A stretch of DNA of 64,000 nucleotides, taken from the NCBI GenBank assembly GCA_951230915.1, contig OX579640.1, positions 12,792,981 to 12,856,980 on the forward strand. Direction: 5' to 3'. The position numbers and the translations under genes were made by a program. Source of the stretch: Antitrichia curtipendula. Taxonomy: Eukaryota > Streptophyta > Bryopsida > Hypnales > Leucodontaceae. This document shows, in pieces, positions 22,900 to 36,000 of the stretch (positions are counted from its first letter, which is position 1; every line of letters begins with the position of its first letter). The notes beneath the pieces are model-generated. The model saw only the letters and a list, made by a program, of their open reading frames with translations, made no database searches and had not been told where the DNA came from.

Positions 22900-24845
22900 A
22901 TGGCAGGCAGGGAAGTGAAAGATTTCACCAATTTGAGTGACCCTAAAGGTATGATTCCTTGATTTACGTTAATTTTTGTTGCGACGCTAGTTTCAGATTG
23001 GCGTGGTTTGATACTATGTGAGTCTTGGTAGTGATTATTCACGTGTTGCATTGCTAGAGCGAAACTGAAATTTCTATTCAGACTCTCAAGTTTCTTAGTA
23101 CCTAGTTTACGAAAGTTGTCTCAACTGGCTGAATCAATGCAGATGTCCAAGTTACATTAGTCAATAGCCTTTTCTACTTTGACAAATACTGAGTTCAAGT
23201 TATCTCACACGCTTTCGCAATTCAAATCGTACAGATAAGAAATGGGGTTCAAAAGGAGGCAAGGACAAGGCTGACGACGAGGACTTGGCGTTCAAACGTA
23301 TGGTGGCAAAGGTTAGAACATGCTGCACTGGCATCAATTTACTCCTTTTTCTGTATAATGGAAACTTACTAAGCGTTTGGGCTCACTCCATGCTCGGGTT
23401 TGGCTAGTCATCATTACGTGTACCAGGAAAGTGAGAATTAGGGTTATCAATAGGATTAATCCTGCTGCAGCAAGTCGTACTCAACAAAATTGCAGTGTTG
23501 ACCGTTCAGCTGTCTTTTTTCGGAAGAATGTTTTTCTTACAATTTATTATGATGAGCTCGGAGACTTTTGTGCCCAGTTATGGGCGTCAATACGGTAGAG
23601 GTGTACTGCAGATGGTCTTCTTATTTGGTACGTGCTGTCACAGGTATGAAACCGAAGTTGGTCCAATTACATTAGGGTTTGGGTTTGGGAAGAAGGATTG
23701 AACTATTTGATTACTATTGGCTGATTGATGGTCCTTGCATGTTGTGATGAAGCAGATGCAGGAGGTAGCAGGTGAACGTGGTGGATATCTTCATGGTCGT
23801 GGAGGTACAACCGTAACATAAGTTGCGCAGGGAGTTTTGATGTTTGTGGATGTATTGTGGACTCTGTGCAGGAATTAAGGGTCCTTATTGTCATTATTGA
23901 TGTCCTCTTGTCTTTGACAAAATTTGCAGCATTGGATAGCGATGATTTACTGTACCTGAAAGAACAAATGGAGGCTGAGGAGGATGCTGAGCGGTTGCGG
24001 CGACGAACAGAAAAGCGGGCGTTCGCAGCTTTCAAAATATCCTCTTGACAGTTTATTTTCCGTCAGTGCTAAAAGATGTTAGAGAAGTGCTATACAGCGT
24101 AAATTACATTGGTTTGTAGAGAGAGAATCAAGTAACTTGACACGAGGAACGAGATACTTTGAGATTGTGCTGTGTCTAGTTTATGTTTTTCCCGTCATTC
24201 TGGGTGGGTCATCTTCTGACAGGGATCGTGGTAACAGTTCGCTGTTGATTCTCATCTTCTGATCTAGAGTTTCCCTTGACGGAAGAGCACAAAGCAGCAA
24301 GCTTGGTGGACTCTGCTTCTATCTCAACACTTCCCGCTATAAGGGTGGAACCTAAACCTCGGAGTGGGATTCGGTAAGTTTCTTCAGAGACTGGTTGCAA
24401 GAATGTCATTTCCCAAGTATCTACTGTGTTTTCTGCAAGCAGGTAGATTATAGCTTCTTGTCAGGGCGCTGGGAGGCCGATCTGCATATTCTCAATGTCA
24501 TGGAAAAATATCAGTTATTGTAACAAAACAAACGTATCTGGGGTTGTGTTAATCACACACAGGCAACAGGTATTGGTGAAGAGCATAGTGAAAGTGAAGG
24601 CTGAGCGACCTCGTTCCAGTGAGCCTTCCTCTACCTTGGATTCGGGAAAGTCCAGCACTAGTTCGCAAGACTCTTATCCACAGAGTAACGCCGACACACA
24701 ATCTCAAGAAGCCCCGACTGCAGATACCACTGGAAAGGGTCAAGGAGGTCTTCTGGGCTTGGCATACGAGAGCGAAGATGACAGTGATGGAGACCCTGAG
24801 GATATTCCTGCCTCAAAGCGGTCAAAAGATCAAAGGGACGAGTAA
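22900..24845 (+). CDS. FAM192A/Fyv6-type (NIP30-domain) nuclear protein
   Basis: Six exons: 22900-22948, 23235-23311, 23756-23804, 23930-24036, 24291-24373, 24563-24845, giving 215 residues. The ATG sits in AAAATGGC and starts MAGREVKDFTNLSDPK. The core (about residues 30-90) reads FKRMVAKMQEVAGERGGYLH, ALDSDDLLYLKEQMEAEEDA and RTEKRAFAAFK, as in the FAM192A/Fyv6 N-terminal domain (FKxMV, D-D-LxxL). A later RVEPKPRSGIRQQ block and a C-terminal GGLLGLAYESEDDSDGD also fit plant members and the animal LPGLxAY-S-D-S segment. The tail is Ser-rich and acidic with basic KRSKDQR. Animal members bind the proteasome activator PA28-gamma and yeast Fyv6 acts in splicing; the plant role is not established. 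Intron 4 lacks GT-AG and fits a U12 AT-AC intron; the other introns are GT-AG. Family moderately sure; exon model good. Confidence 0.8.
24037..24290 (+). other. Predicted U12-type AT-AC intron
   Basis: The 254-nt intron starts ATATCCTCTT, matching the U12 donor (ATATCCTT) except at position 8, and ends GAGCAC. A U12-like branch site, TTCCCTTGAC (24271-24280), lies 11 nt from the 3' end, inside the usual narrow window. Splicing joins ...AFAAFK to KAASLVDS in phase 0. No GT donor near the end of exon 4 restores the frame, which otherwise stops within four codons. Confidence 0.75.
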
Positions 24846-26090
24846 TCAAGAGATTGAAGCGACAAGTAAGGTTTGGCTTGGATTTTTATCAGAGGTGATA
24901 CCTTTTGAAGATTTTTCAATATTTTTCAATGCAGAGAGCAGCTCCAGTTTTAAGAAGATGGCCAATCCTTTTCCAGGTTCTGCAAGATGCGCTGAACTCA
25001 CAAGAGATTTAGATTCACAAGAGTAGCTTTGGTGATCAATCATACTGTTGCTTTGTGTTCTCACGCAGGTTAAGTACCCCTTGTTCCTGCAACCTGCATT
25101 GGAAATTGGAGTCTAGCTAGGAACATTCTGCATGTAAGACTTCCGTAGGAGCCATCGGAAATGCAAACCAGAATGTTGACATTGTAGGAGGATTTTTTTA
25201 TAGAATGGTTGCTATTTGAGTAGCTCGTTTGTCTTTGTAAGCAGCCAAAACATTGATTTTTAAAGATACTTTCAGTGACAACGCTGACTATTTGACGTTT
25301 GCTTTATTTGCAAGTGTTCGGCAGATGGTATTTTCTTCTTGGGATTGTAGAGGTTGATGCTGAGACTGCGGAATGCGAATAAGAAAGCAGCAAGTTTGGC
25401 GGGTGATTCCGTTGGCAATGTTTTCGCATGGAAATCATCCAATAGATTGGCGGCCTAAGAGGTTTCTCTGGCGTTTTGATACCTTCTCTAAAGTAACATC
25501 ACAAATTCTATTAACTTCTCCCTCCGCGAAGTATGATTGAGAATGTGTCTTGTAATGTGAATTAATTATTCCGAGTTTTTAGTTTGATGTGTTGGGCGTG
25601 GACAATTTTATTGTTATTGAGGATCTTGATAATGTCAAATTACCATGTTTCAAAAATCAGTGCTTTCGGTTTATTTCACATTTTTTTATGGCTGCTTGAT
25701 GGTGATAATGAAAGATATTCCATCTCTACTTGTTTATTAAGTGCTTCTGCATACAAATGCGTTTGGAATTTCTGTTATATCACACAATTTAACGAGTAAC
25801 TGAAGGATCTTGAAGAAGATTCGATTGCTCTCCTCCACAAAGTTGCATCAAGATCCAAGGGTGTAATCTTAAGGGATTAACCCTTAGCACCTGAATACTT
25901 TCTTGATTTTTTTTTTCTTAATAAATATTTTTTGTTAATATATATTATTTATTCCAATTTCATCAAATTCATCATTTAGAGAGTTTAAAAAAAAGTCAAG
26001 CATTTGTTTGGATGAATGAAAAGTTTTGTGCTAAAAGAAACCTTCAAATCTCTTGGTTCATCATCTAGATTTTGAATGTTGGAGTATTAA
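24846..26090. other. 3' region of the FAM192A-like gene, then intergenic
   Basis: Bases 24846 to about 25560 keep a gene-like composition and may be the 3' untranslated region, with possible late introns. After about 25870 the sequence becomes AT-rich repeat. No further coding exon could be supported. Confidence 0.35.
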
Positions 26091-26720
26091 CCTAAATGTG
26101 CAAGGCACCAAGTTCTAGTGTTGGCAATACTTTGAAGTTAAATAAAATCCAACCAAGTTGTTATTTTTAGTAATTTAATTTTTTGTAATTTTTTTTTTTG
26201 AAGTTTAGTTTTAGCATCAAAATTTTGATTTTGAAAATGATTGATTATGATTTTTCTATTCAAGATTTTGTGTAAGAGTGTCCATTGCAATTTTGACTTT
26301 CCGTAGAGTTGAGAACTTTTGGAAATGAGCCTCAAATATACTAGATTTTATACAAAAGTCACATTAAAAATTCATTCAATAATATTGTAGAGTAGATTTT
26401 GATAAGCCATAAATTGAGCGGAGTTATGCATGTTAGACTTTTTATCCTCATATTTTTTTGGTGACCAACTTTTTAGATTTGACATGTGAAAACAAGAGTG
26501 AAAGATTTCAAATTACTTTGGTAGTTTTAACATTGTCATTATCAGACATTATAATCTTTCAATTTGTAAGTGATATTGTTGTGTTTTCTTTTCCTATGTG
26601 ATCTCTAATATATCTAGTTTGGATTTGTATAGTTACATTTAAGAAAAAACTGATACAATTTATTAAAATGTTGGCTTTTTTTATCAATTTAGAGCAAATT
26701 CTAATACGCTCATAAAAAAA
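26091..26720. mobile_element. TTAA-associated element, family C (decayed copy)
   Basis: Begins CCTAAATGTGCAAGGCACC straight after TTAA (26087-26090). It follows the 42555-43190 element through blocks such as ACTTTGAAGTTAAATAAAA, TTTTTTTGGT, GTGATATTG and TAGAGCAAATTCTAA. The right terminus is lost, so the end is approximate. Confidence 0.6.
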
Positions 26721-28494
26721 AGGACTAGAGAAGATTGACACCTCTATTGCTCCATCAAAGGGTAAATGTAAAAATTTCCCCCTATTTTGTGCCACTAAAA
26801 CTTTGAATTTCTTCACATCTCCTTCAATTTGGGGGCTTTGATTGCAAATATGAATTCAAAATTCAAATTTTTTATCACATGTTGCAAATAAAGAATTCCA
26901 ATGTTTTCTGTAGGATTAAAACACGGGGCAATAGAAGTGTCAATCCTTCCTGGCCCTCATATCAAAAGCTTTAGGCATAAAGGGGTTCAAGGGTTGAATT
27001 TAAAAAAATTCTCAATCATGTGTTCAAAAAATTTGAATTTTCAATGAACTTGGAATGCTAGTAAGAATCAAAATAAAAACCTTCAAAGAACTTTGATCCA
27101 TGATGTTGGAGACAATATTTCTTGAATGGAGAAGGGGGCAATGGACCTAGGCTAAAGTTGTTTTGAAGGCCAAGGATTATATGCTATTAAGTTTTTTGAA
27201 TTGAATTTGCCCTATAATACTCTTAGGCCTTCTCTAGGAGGTCTTTTTGCTTTCTATAACGAATTGGATGGCTCCTTAGGAAAAAAACAAGTGTTATTGA
27301 TAAAAGTGACTTTGTTGTAAAAGCAACCTCTATTGACTCTTCCAATATGCAACTCCCACCACTACATTAGCCATTGACAAAATTAGTTTGTATATATTTT
27401 TTTTTCCATAATCAATTTGAGATTGGATTGGATTGAGTCACAAGTCAAGCATTCTAACACTCTCACATCATCTTTAGGGAAATAGAGTCAATAGACTTAA
27501 TTAGTTGGCTAAGTAAGTGTTAATCCAAATTCCCATCCAAGTATTTGAGGAAAAGGATATCCCTTCCTTAATGGGATGGGAGGGGTTGGAAAACATAAGG
27601 TTATTTATGCCACATGGTGGTCTTCGATTGTATTTAGGACATGTCTAAGGATAATTTTTTACTCGCTTTCTTTAGGGTATTCCAAAAATATTCTTATGTT
27701 GATGCATTTGGATCCTATCATGATGTAGAGATGTACCTCTCTTTCCAAAGACATTCATACCATCTTCAAGGAACCTTCACAAAGCAACATTTATATTAGC
27801 GTTTTTTTACTTCCTCTTGTATCTATATTTTAAAATATAATATATTTATTAATCAACTCAAAATATTGATATACAATTATCTATTATTATCTTTGTTGTA
27901 ATGGATATGAGCCCAACTTTATATTTTGCACACACTTCACACGAAATGCATCGAAGTTTATTACATTTACAAATGTGATTCATATTCATGAAACTTTAGA
28001 GATTAATTAATAGATTTGGTTCAATTATTGCAAATGGTTGTTTTTTGTAATTATAGTATAATGTAAATTTTTTGTGAAGAATTTTTGGAATGAATATCAT
28101 TTTTTCCATTTGTATTAAGGAAAGACAAGAAACAAGTGGCTATTGCAAGTGTCTCCACTATATCATGTATGTTTTTAATTTCATATGAAATTTACATATT
28201 ACAAAACCTATATAGAAATCAAAGTCACCTATATAGAAATCAAAGTATACCCTAAATCTTGGTTTCATTTCTTGAAATTGTGGAGATTAGGTGGCTTTCT
28301 TGTGAGATATTAGCTTTATATGATGATTACAACAAATGACAAATGACTCAATGATGAATACATCATTAAATCCAAGTTTCTGAATGAGAAAATTGGAAAA
28401 TATGCATCATTGCTATTTCTTGCTTTAGAAGAATAGGGACAATAAAGAAAGCATTTGTAACTTTTACTTTATTTGTAGCACTTTTAAGTAATAA
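26721..28494. other. AT-rich intergenic tract, no gene recognised
   Basis: No domain, RNA gene or structured repeat could be supported. Frames are short and full of stops. Confidence 0.4.
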
Positions 28495-29290
28495 CTAGTG
28501 TATCCTTGTGCCGTTGCCACAACCAAAATAATAGTAAAAATAAATTTTTAATTAAAAATAAAAAAAATAACTCATAAATTCATAACTTTCTCACTATAAG
28601 TCCAAATGTCACAAAACAAAGTCCGTGCACCCTTCCTCGCCAAGGGCTCTCTGACGGTACCAAGCATGCGACTAGAGAATGCATGGTCTAAGAGGTCTCG
28701 CCGTGACAAAAAATACCCACAAAAAAACAATCTTATTAGGTGGCCGTTGTTGCCACAACCTAAATAAAATTAAAAATATTTTCTTAATTTTTTAATTCAT
28801 TAAAACTTTGAATTCAATAACTTTCACATTGTAGTGTGAGAAATTGTGTTCTTAGCCAAATAGAAAGCTTGAATAGAAAGCCCGTTTGGACATGCAAAGT
28901 AAAAGTTTTGTTTGTTCTAAAATAAAAAATAATATGATTCAACTTTTGAATTAAAAAAAATCCATAACTTTCACACCATAGGTTCAAACGCCACAATATT
29001 GGCATGAATAGAAAGTTGTATGCACAAAGGAATTCAAAGGATTTGTTTTGTGGTGTTTGGATGTGCAATGTGAAAAGTTAAGATTTTTTGCAAAATAAAA
29101 GAGAATTTCAGTTAATTACCAAATTCATAAAAACTTTGAAATTCAACAACTTTCACACCGTTTGTCCAAGCACCACGAAACAAAGTCCGTGCACCCCTCC
29201 TTGCCAAGAGATTTCGAGTGGTACTAAGAATGCCGCGTGACACCTAATGGTTTGTTAGATCTCAATGTATCAAACAAACAAAACAAAACA
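28495..29290. repeat. Repeat units related to 20690-21440
   Basis: Contains repeated CAAAGTCCGTGCACCC, CCAAG(G/A)G and GGTAC blocks separated by A/T-rich stretches. It is followed by an inverted family-A MITE, like its relative at 20690-21440, which hints that array and MITE were copied together. Confidence 0.5.
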
Positions 29291-29496
29291 AACAACCTAA
29301 TTTAACTATTTAAGGTATAGATAATTTGTATTCTAAAAGTGAAAATGGAATAATTTTTGGATGTATTGTATGTTGTTAAAAAATAAAAATAAATGTTTTC
29401 CAATTTTACACGAATGATTTGTTAAAAACCACTCCAAATATTTCCAAAGTAGCATGAAGTGACGTCACGAATTCGAAATGAAAGTCCATATATTAA

Positions 29497-29717
29497 TCCT
29501 TAAATGCCAAGTTGGTTAATGTGGAAATCATATGTTTGGATATCGTGTGAATTGTTGGCTTAAAAAAATGAAAAAGTAATAATTGGAAGACAAACTATTG
29601 TAAAAAATCTTCCTTTTCCACACAAAATTTAGAGGATGAATAGTTGCACTTCTATCCTACATGAAGACTTTCTTTGTCATTCATTGACGAGAAAACATCC
29701 TCCGCAACGTTTATGGG
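29497..29717. mobile_element. TTAA-associated MITE (family A, inverted copy with intact internal site)
   Basis: In reverse orientation it matches the family-A copies at 15293 and 21459. TTAA precedes it at 29493-29496; the right flank is TTAC. On the minus strand its interior (about 29550-29580) reads CTTTTTCATTTTTTTAAGCC, the uninterrupted form of the site in which the 38298-39219 element sits. Confidence 0.72.
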
Positions 29718-29739
29718 TTACTAGTCTAAGATGAATAGA

Positions 29740-30037
29740 TGATGTTTCATCCACAATCTATATGTCTATGGATGAAAATAGGTTCTGGAGAATTTTGCAA
29801 TACCGTGGACCAATCTTGGGACCAAATCTGGGACCAATAAAGGAGACTCTAGGTCCACGTCTCGGATCGCGGTGTGAACCGGACCTTCCTTCCACCCCGC
29901 CTTTTTTGGTCGCACTCCGAGACACTCAACGCACAGCATGACGGATTCGCAATCGGGTCGAGCCTCCACGAAGTGGACGAGTGAATTGTGCAGTATGTGC
30001 TTCAGTTGTAGGATTTTGTAGAAATTACGGGAGCGAA
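29740..30037 (+). promoter_or_regulatory. Probable promoter/5' leader of the VPS35L gene
   Basis: A GC-rich island begins near 29800, directly before the first coding ATG at 30038. An upstream in-frame stretch exists but starts only with GTG, so it is taken as leader. No TATA box could be assigned. Confidence 0.35.
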
Positions 30038-33000
30038 ATGGAGCCTCATCAGAAGCTGCCGATGGAGGTGGTGGAAGAGACAGGGTTTGTGGATCCATTG
30101 GGAGCCAATTCGGCCATTGGAGGATTCGCTGCAGCAGGAGCGGGCTTGGTCTCCAAAGCAGGAGCAACGTCCCGCGCTGCGCAGCGTTTGCGGAAAGGGC
30201 CTGCGTCGGATGAGCACGCGCACGCTGTGGCGGCCGAATGGGATTCGTATAAATCATCGGTGATGCAGCGGTTTGCGTCCACGGGGACTATCACGGTCAC
30301 AACGGTAATGCGCTCGGATTTTTCTTGATTGATTTCACTGCAAACTCGTTAAAGAAAAAGAAGCAATAAAATGGGGGAGAGTGGATTGGGGGAGGCTCTT
30401 GATGAAATTCTGCGTGCATTTGCTTTAAGCTGGAAATTCGAGGAGTCCTTGAAATTCTGGAGGATGCAAGGCAATGGTTGTAATTATATTATTATCGCTA
30501 ATTTTTACTGTGTACTCATGCGCTCGGAATTTCTTTTGATTACGCTGAAATTCATGATAACGTCGTTAAAGAAGAAACAACACCAAAAACGGATGTCATG
30601 AAGTGTGGATTGTAGGAGGTTCTTAATGAAATTCTTCGTGGATATGCTCTTAGGTGCAGTGTGAGGAGTGATTGAAATTTCGTAGGATGCAATCTTGAGG
30701 ATTATTGATATTTTTATCGCTATTTCACTCTTTTGGTGCTTCTTTTGCAGGGCCTTGACATTTTGTCGAAGGAGCCTAAAGGTGTTGATTCTATTGACCT
30801 AGTTTCTTTCTTGTTCCGAGCACTGTTGTTGACTTCTGTGCTGGCTATCGTTGAGTGTAAATTTTGAAATGGTAGAGCTCAGGGCTGTAAAGAGGAATCA
30901 AACTGCGTTTATATTGAACTTTTATAGTAAATTCCATGTTAGTTCATTTCTATGAATTTTTTCTAGCTAGCATATAGCTTTTAAATTTACGGCCATTTAC
31001 TAGGATTGGTATTATTCTGTTTGAAGGGCAAAAAAAGTCCGTTACAGCGGCTCACTTGGAACAGTTGGAGGATTCAGACAAAGATGCTCTTGTAGAAAGC
31101 AAAATAATCTCACAGCAGGAGTACGTCACCCGACTGCGTGAGCTCAATGATGAGATCGCTGTTGCTTGGATGAATAATGAGCGAGTTGCAGCTCTGAGAT
31201 TAACAATTAAGGTGTGTGCTTTTGTGTTATCGCGTATATATTGTGTGCTTTTTCTTTTTTTCTTTTTGCTTCCACAGTGAGGTGTGTCTAACTATCATGC
31301 ACCAATGATCTAACGCTTCTACCATTTGTCGAACATGAAACGAGGCTGTAATCACTGAAGAGATTTGTTCCTGCATTGAGCAATTTGTAGGTGGCCAGGC
31401 TGTTGATGGACACCTCTGTTCCTCAATTCTACCCGACACTGTTTGTCTTAGTGACTGACGTGATGGACACCGTCGGCAGTTTAGTTTGGGATCGAATCAA
31501 GAGAAAGTCAGAGGCTGATGAATCCGACGATCTGGTGGCCTTACTTCCAGGTTAAGCTCCCTGAAGCAGTCTTACGCTAAGCTATGTGATAGTCTTTGTG
31601 AAGTTTTGTAAAGGCAGACGGAGCGGGCAAAAGAATTCACAAGTGAAGTTCACCCTTGTTTGCTCTGAAATTGTCCTTATCCTTTTATCATTTTCACGAC
31701 TTTGTGTCTTGTCAATTATGACGAGATCAAGAGTCTCACACTTGATTGATTGCACTGTGCAGCTAATTTCACTGCTGACGATGTCCGGCCAGAGGCAAAG
31801 GAAACATGCAACAATTGGTTCTACAAAATCGGCTGCATTCGTGAACTTCTTCCGCGAATGTGAGTTATTCCTGCCCTTTCACGTGCTGCTTCGTGAAGGT
31901 TACTCGCCACGCTGTTTCGGCCATACGACAAGACCATTCTTGCATGAGTCTCGTGCTCGTGAAATGTTTCATTCAGACTTATTCGTGTATTATCACAGCA
32001 AGCCTTTCTTCACATTTGGTGGTTGCCTTCGTGTAGTTATTTAGAGATCGCGATATTGCGATGCGTAGTCTTTCTGGAAAAGGATCCACCTGTTGGGAGC
32101 ATTCAGCGGGTAACTCTTATGCTGAGGGGGATATCCGATCCGTTAGCTTCCGCTTATGCGCATCTCTATCTAGCTCGCCGGGGTCAAGTTCTTCTGCCCT
32201 CCGATTCAGGTTTGTGAATGTCTTGGGTGTACATCCAATCTCCACTTTTGCAATAGTTGCGCTTACGTGCTCTTTCGAGATATTAACCATGCTGAATCAC
32301 ATATTTTTATTTTTCTCCTTCCTTTTCTTCCTTTATAGAGAGATCAACATTATTTAGTTCTAACATCTTGTTTGGGCAGACTAGTGTTTTTTGTTGACAA
32401 ACTTATTTTGAGCATGCTCACATCATGGGTGGTTGTTTTATTTTAGGTGCTTCTGATGTCCCAAAGAGTTATGGTGCACTCTCAAGCTTCTTGCAGATGC
32501 CTATACCATCAGCAGTCCCTCCCAGTCGAGGTCCTCCGATTCAAATTCTCACTCTGAAGTTCACCAAAACAGACTATGCTTTATTGGAACAATATTCTTC
32601 TTTTGAGATTAGTTCTTGCAATTTCAAAACCAAACAGCATTGTCAAGTTTAAAGATACGCAAATACCAAGTCTGGTACTTGGAGTAACAATTGTTAACCT
32701 CTTTTTATGCAGGTTATCTAATCAATGGTTTGAATGACTACTTAATTCAATACCGACGGGTGCTTCGTGGAGATTTCGACAAGAAAATTGGTGCATCCGG
32801 GGTGGATCGTCGTTTGTATATAACACTGGTGGAGCCTGTGTTTGAGTGGATTATGAAATGTATTTTTGAAGGCGCGAATAAGGTTCCCTCCACATCTCAT
32901 GTCATGCATATGTTGCATTGACTACACTCTAAATGTGAATCGAGAAGTGAACATGCATATCCTTATATATTTCGGCATTGTGGCTGACCCTGTATGTGCG

Positions 33001-36000
33001 GTGCTGTAAGAGTACTAGCTGCTATTCATTAAGGTTTGAACGATATTTGTGCTGCTTTGGTTGTGGGTGAACAGGATGAGATGGCGTTTGTTGTTCATAG
33101 GTTCGGAGAGCCTCAGCCCTTGACTCCTAGACGTAGAGGTGCTAATGGTGGTCAAGAGGATCAGGAGCCAGTCTCTGTGATCGTGCATTACATGCTGAAG
33201 CAGTTGCCCCCAGATTATATTTCTGGCGAGGCTTTAAACATGTTGAGGTTGGTAAAATCCTGCAAGGATGTGTCACTCTCTCAGGTGAGTTACGACGTCA
33301 TTCCCCTGTGTACAGACTCGGCATGAATATCGTGACTAATTTTGTTGGTAGTATGCAAAAACAATAAACCTGTTTTACTGCTGTTACTGCATCATGTAGT
33401 TTGTATACAGTACCCCTAAATTTGGGAACCTCGGTAGTTCTTTAGCCCTCTGCTTGAGGTAGTTAGAGCTATTTCCTGGAGCTATAATTTCTATGCTCTG
33501 TGTTGTACCAGCACCTTAACTACAAGTTGCTAGGGGAAAAGCTTTGTGAGTGCAACCCTCCTTATGAAGATCAACTAGCCATCCTTGATGAAGCATGGAA
33601 GGTAAGTAAATCTGAAATTTAGAGAAACAAGCGTCTATTGCCGGCTTTACGCTACTGTCTCTATTCTCTACAAATCAATTTAATCAGATAAACAGATCGC
33701 TACCATTTCACTGTATGTTTGCATTCATGGGTAAAGTTCGGATCGCCGGCAAGGTTGTTAGTACAGTTGTAACTTAATTTACAATTGCCTCGCAGGTCGT
33801 CATGACTTTTTCTAAGTTGCCTGAGTACATGGCAGTAGCCGATGTCTTTGTGGACTACGTACTACAGTACTGCACAGTGAGTGTCTGACCAGAGTTTCTC
33901 CGAGCAATGAGAAGTCTTAACTTCTAGGACAATAACCTGATTCTCATTTTTGAATGCCAGAAGGGCCTTCGCATTTGAATGACTCAGTTTTATGTGGACG
34001 AGGGTGGAAAAATTGTGCTCTTACCTGACTTGTATGCAGGAAGTGGAGCTCGCTATATTACTGAAAGATGTCTTGAAACACCTACACAACGGTGATGTGT
34101 CAGACACGGTTCTGCTATCACTGGAATCGATCGTCTTTAAGCTGGTCACGCATTACACAGACATTACCAAAGTTTTGAACCTGGTGCGTTTTTTCCATCC
34201 ATCTTCTAGTCTAGCAGCATTCCTCACACGTGAATATATGCCGGTTGAGGAGGCTTCCTACGTCTGTAACCCTTTCATTTCAGATCTATGATGAGGTAGC
34301 ACCTTATGATTTTAGTCGAGAGCATCTAGTTGCAATCTTTTCTGAGCGTGAAATGTCGTGGACGCAGGCACATGTTGTAGATATTCTCGATGTTTTTGGC
34401 GGAGAAGTTCGCCTCTCCGTTTACAAACGAATTTTAGCTTCCGTCACCAGGTATGTGTCTTCTGATTGGAATGAAAATAAGTTGAACTTGCTAGGGCATC
34501 GTTTACTTGATGTCGGAAGATATTCATGATATTTCCCCTACCCTAAATATTTTTGGGAAATCGTTTCAAAATCTCTCATGCTTCAGTGATCACAGTGTAT
34601 TCTCTGTACGGTTGCTGACCGGTTAACGTATTTTGGCCGTCTTTCTGTTTGTTTTAGTGAAAAGCAGAATTCTGAAGATAAAATATCATTAATGGTAACG
34701 TGTATAAACTGTGCACAAATTTCACAGGGGCAACCAAAAAATTAGTGACCCTGTTACACGTCACATTGTTTTCGAGCAGTGTCGTGTTTTGCATGACTCA
34801 CTCGACAGCCTGAGCAGTGAAGACGACCGCCGTCAAATTACCAGACTCATTGCCCGCTTCGTCCACCTTGTAGGTGTTTCTTTTGTCACATTTACTTCAG
34901 CACTGTGAGATCTACGTTCCTGAGTTTTTGTGCTCCATGAAGTTATGTCGGGACATCAGCGTTCATTTTGTTTAGCAGGCTCATTAGAGAGTTAGTGGTT
35001 TTGTTTACCTGCTTGGTGGTTTTGTTTTTTCAGTGGAAAGTGAGTCTCAGATGGGTGAATGCTTCCAGTGATTTACTGTTGTTTTTCGCAACTTACAGTT
35101 GGACCATGGACTTGACTTGGAGCAGCATCTTGCGTTCCTTGTTGACTGTCGAGCAACTTTTGGCAACATGGATCTCCTACGAGTGATTTTCTTCTCTCTA
35201 GTAGCTCGCTTAGTATACATCATTAAAATGTCTCTCAAAATTAAAAAATATGGCATGATTATTATGCAGAAGCCGTATTTGTTCCTGATTAGAAATTATG
35301 GTCTTTTAAGGTATTTAGCTATACATGCGTTTGAGTCTTACTCCATTATCTAAAGAGTAACTCTAAAGAATGTGTTTTTCCAGGAGACCGTGGTGCATGC
35401 TAGTAATCGCTTGTCGGTATCTTCTCTACAAATGGCGGGGGGGTTGTCTAACAAGCAGACGATTGAATTCGTGAAGGCTTGTGTAACTTTCAATGGGATC
35501 ACAATCCCATCCATTTCAAGCATTATACCTCGAATTCATCTGTTTCTTGAGACAGCAGAGGTGGGGCCCTGAGGTTTACGTGTGCATGAAATTCATCCTA
35601 TATTCAACCAGAAAGATGAGTGTTTTTCCTACGTAAACAGTACATAAAAGGCGAATGTACGAACATTGATTTATTGTAGTGGTATTCTGCAATGCAGGCA
35701 GCTTTCATGAATGGTTTGCTTTCTCACACGGAAGATCTTATCAAGACTGCACTTAAGTGCTTACAAGACTCATCAATCGGTGATGGTAATTCTACACTTT
35801 TCTTGACACATGGAATAGCTTATCCTTTCAGGTTGAACTGAATGCCCTCCATTCTGTATGGATCTGCTGTAAGATAAATCACTGTGGTTCAGCATTGAAC
35901 AGTGTTTAATATATTTTACGCAGATCCAATTAAATTTATGTTTTTTCTTTGATCTTCAGGTTCAAAACCAAAGGAGTTTGAGGAGGCTATTTGTAGCTTC

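Noticed and set aside
24037..24048. Exon 4 of the FAM192A-like gene reading on to a stop
   Set aside because: This would cut the protein before the conserved RVEPKPRSGIR block. The ATATCC...AC intron explains the break better.
29981..30037. A 19-residue N-terminal extension of VPS35L
   Set aside because: It starts with GTG, which is not expected in a plant nuclear gene. The first ATG is at 30038.
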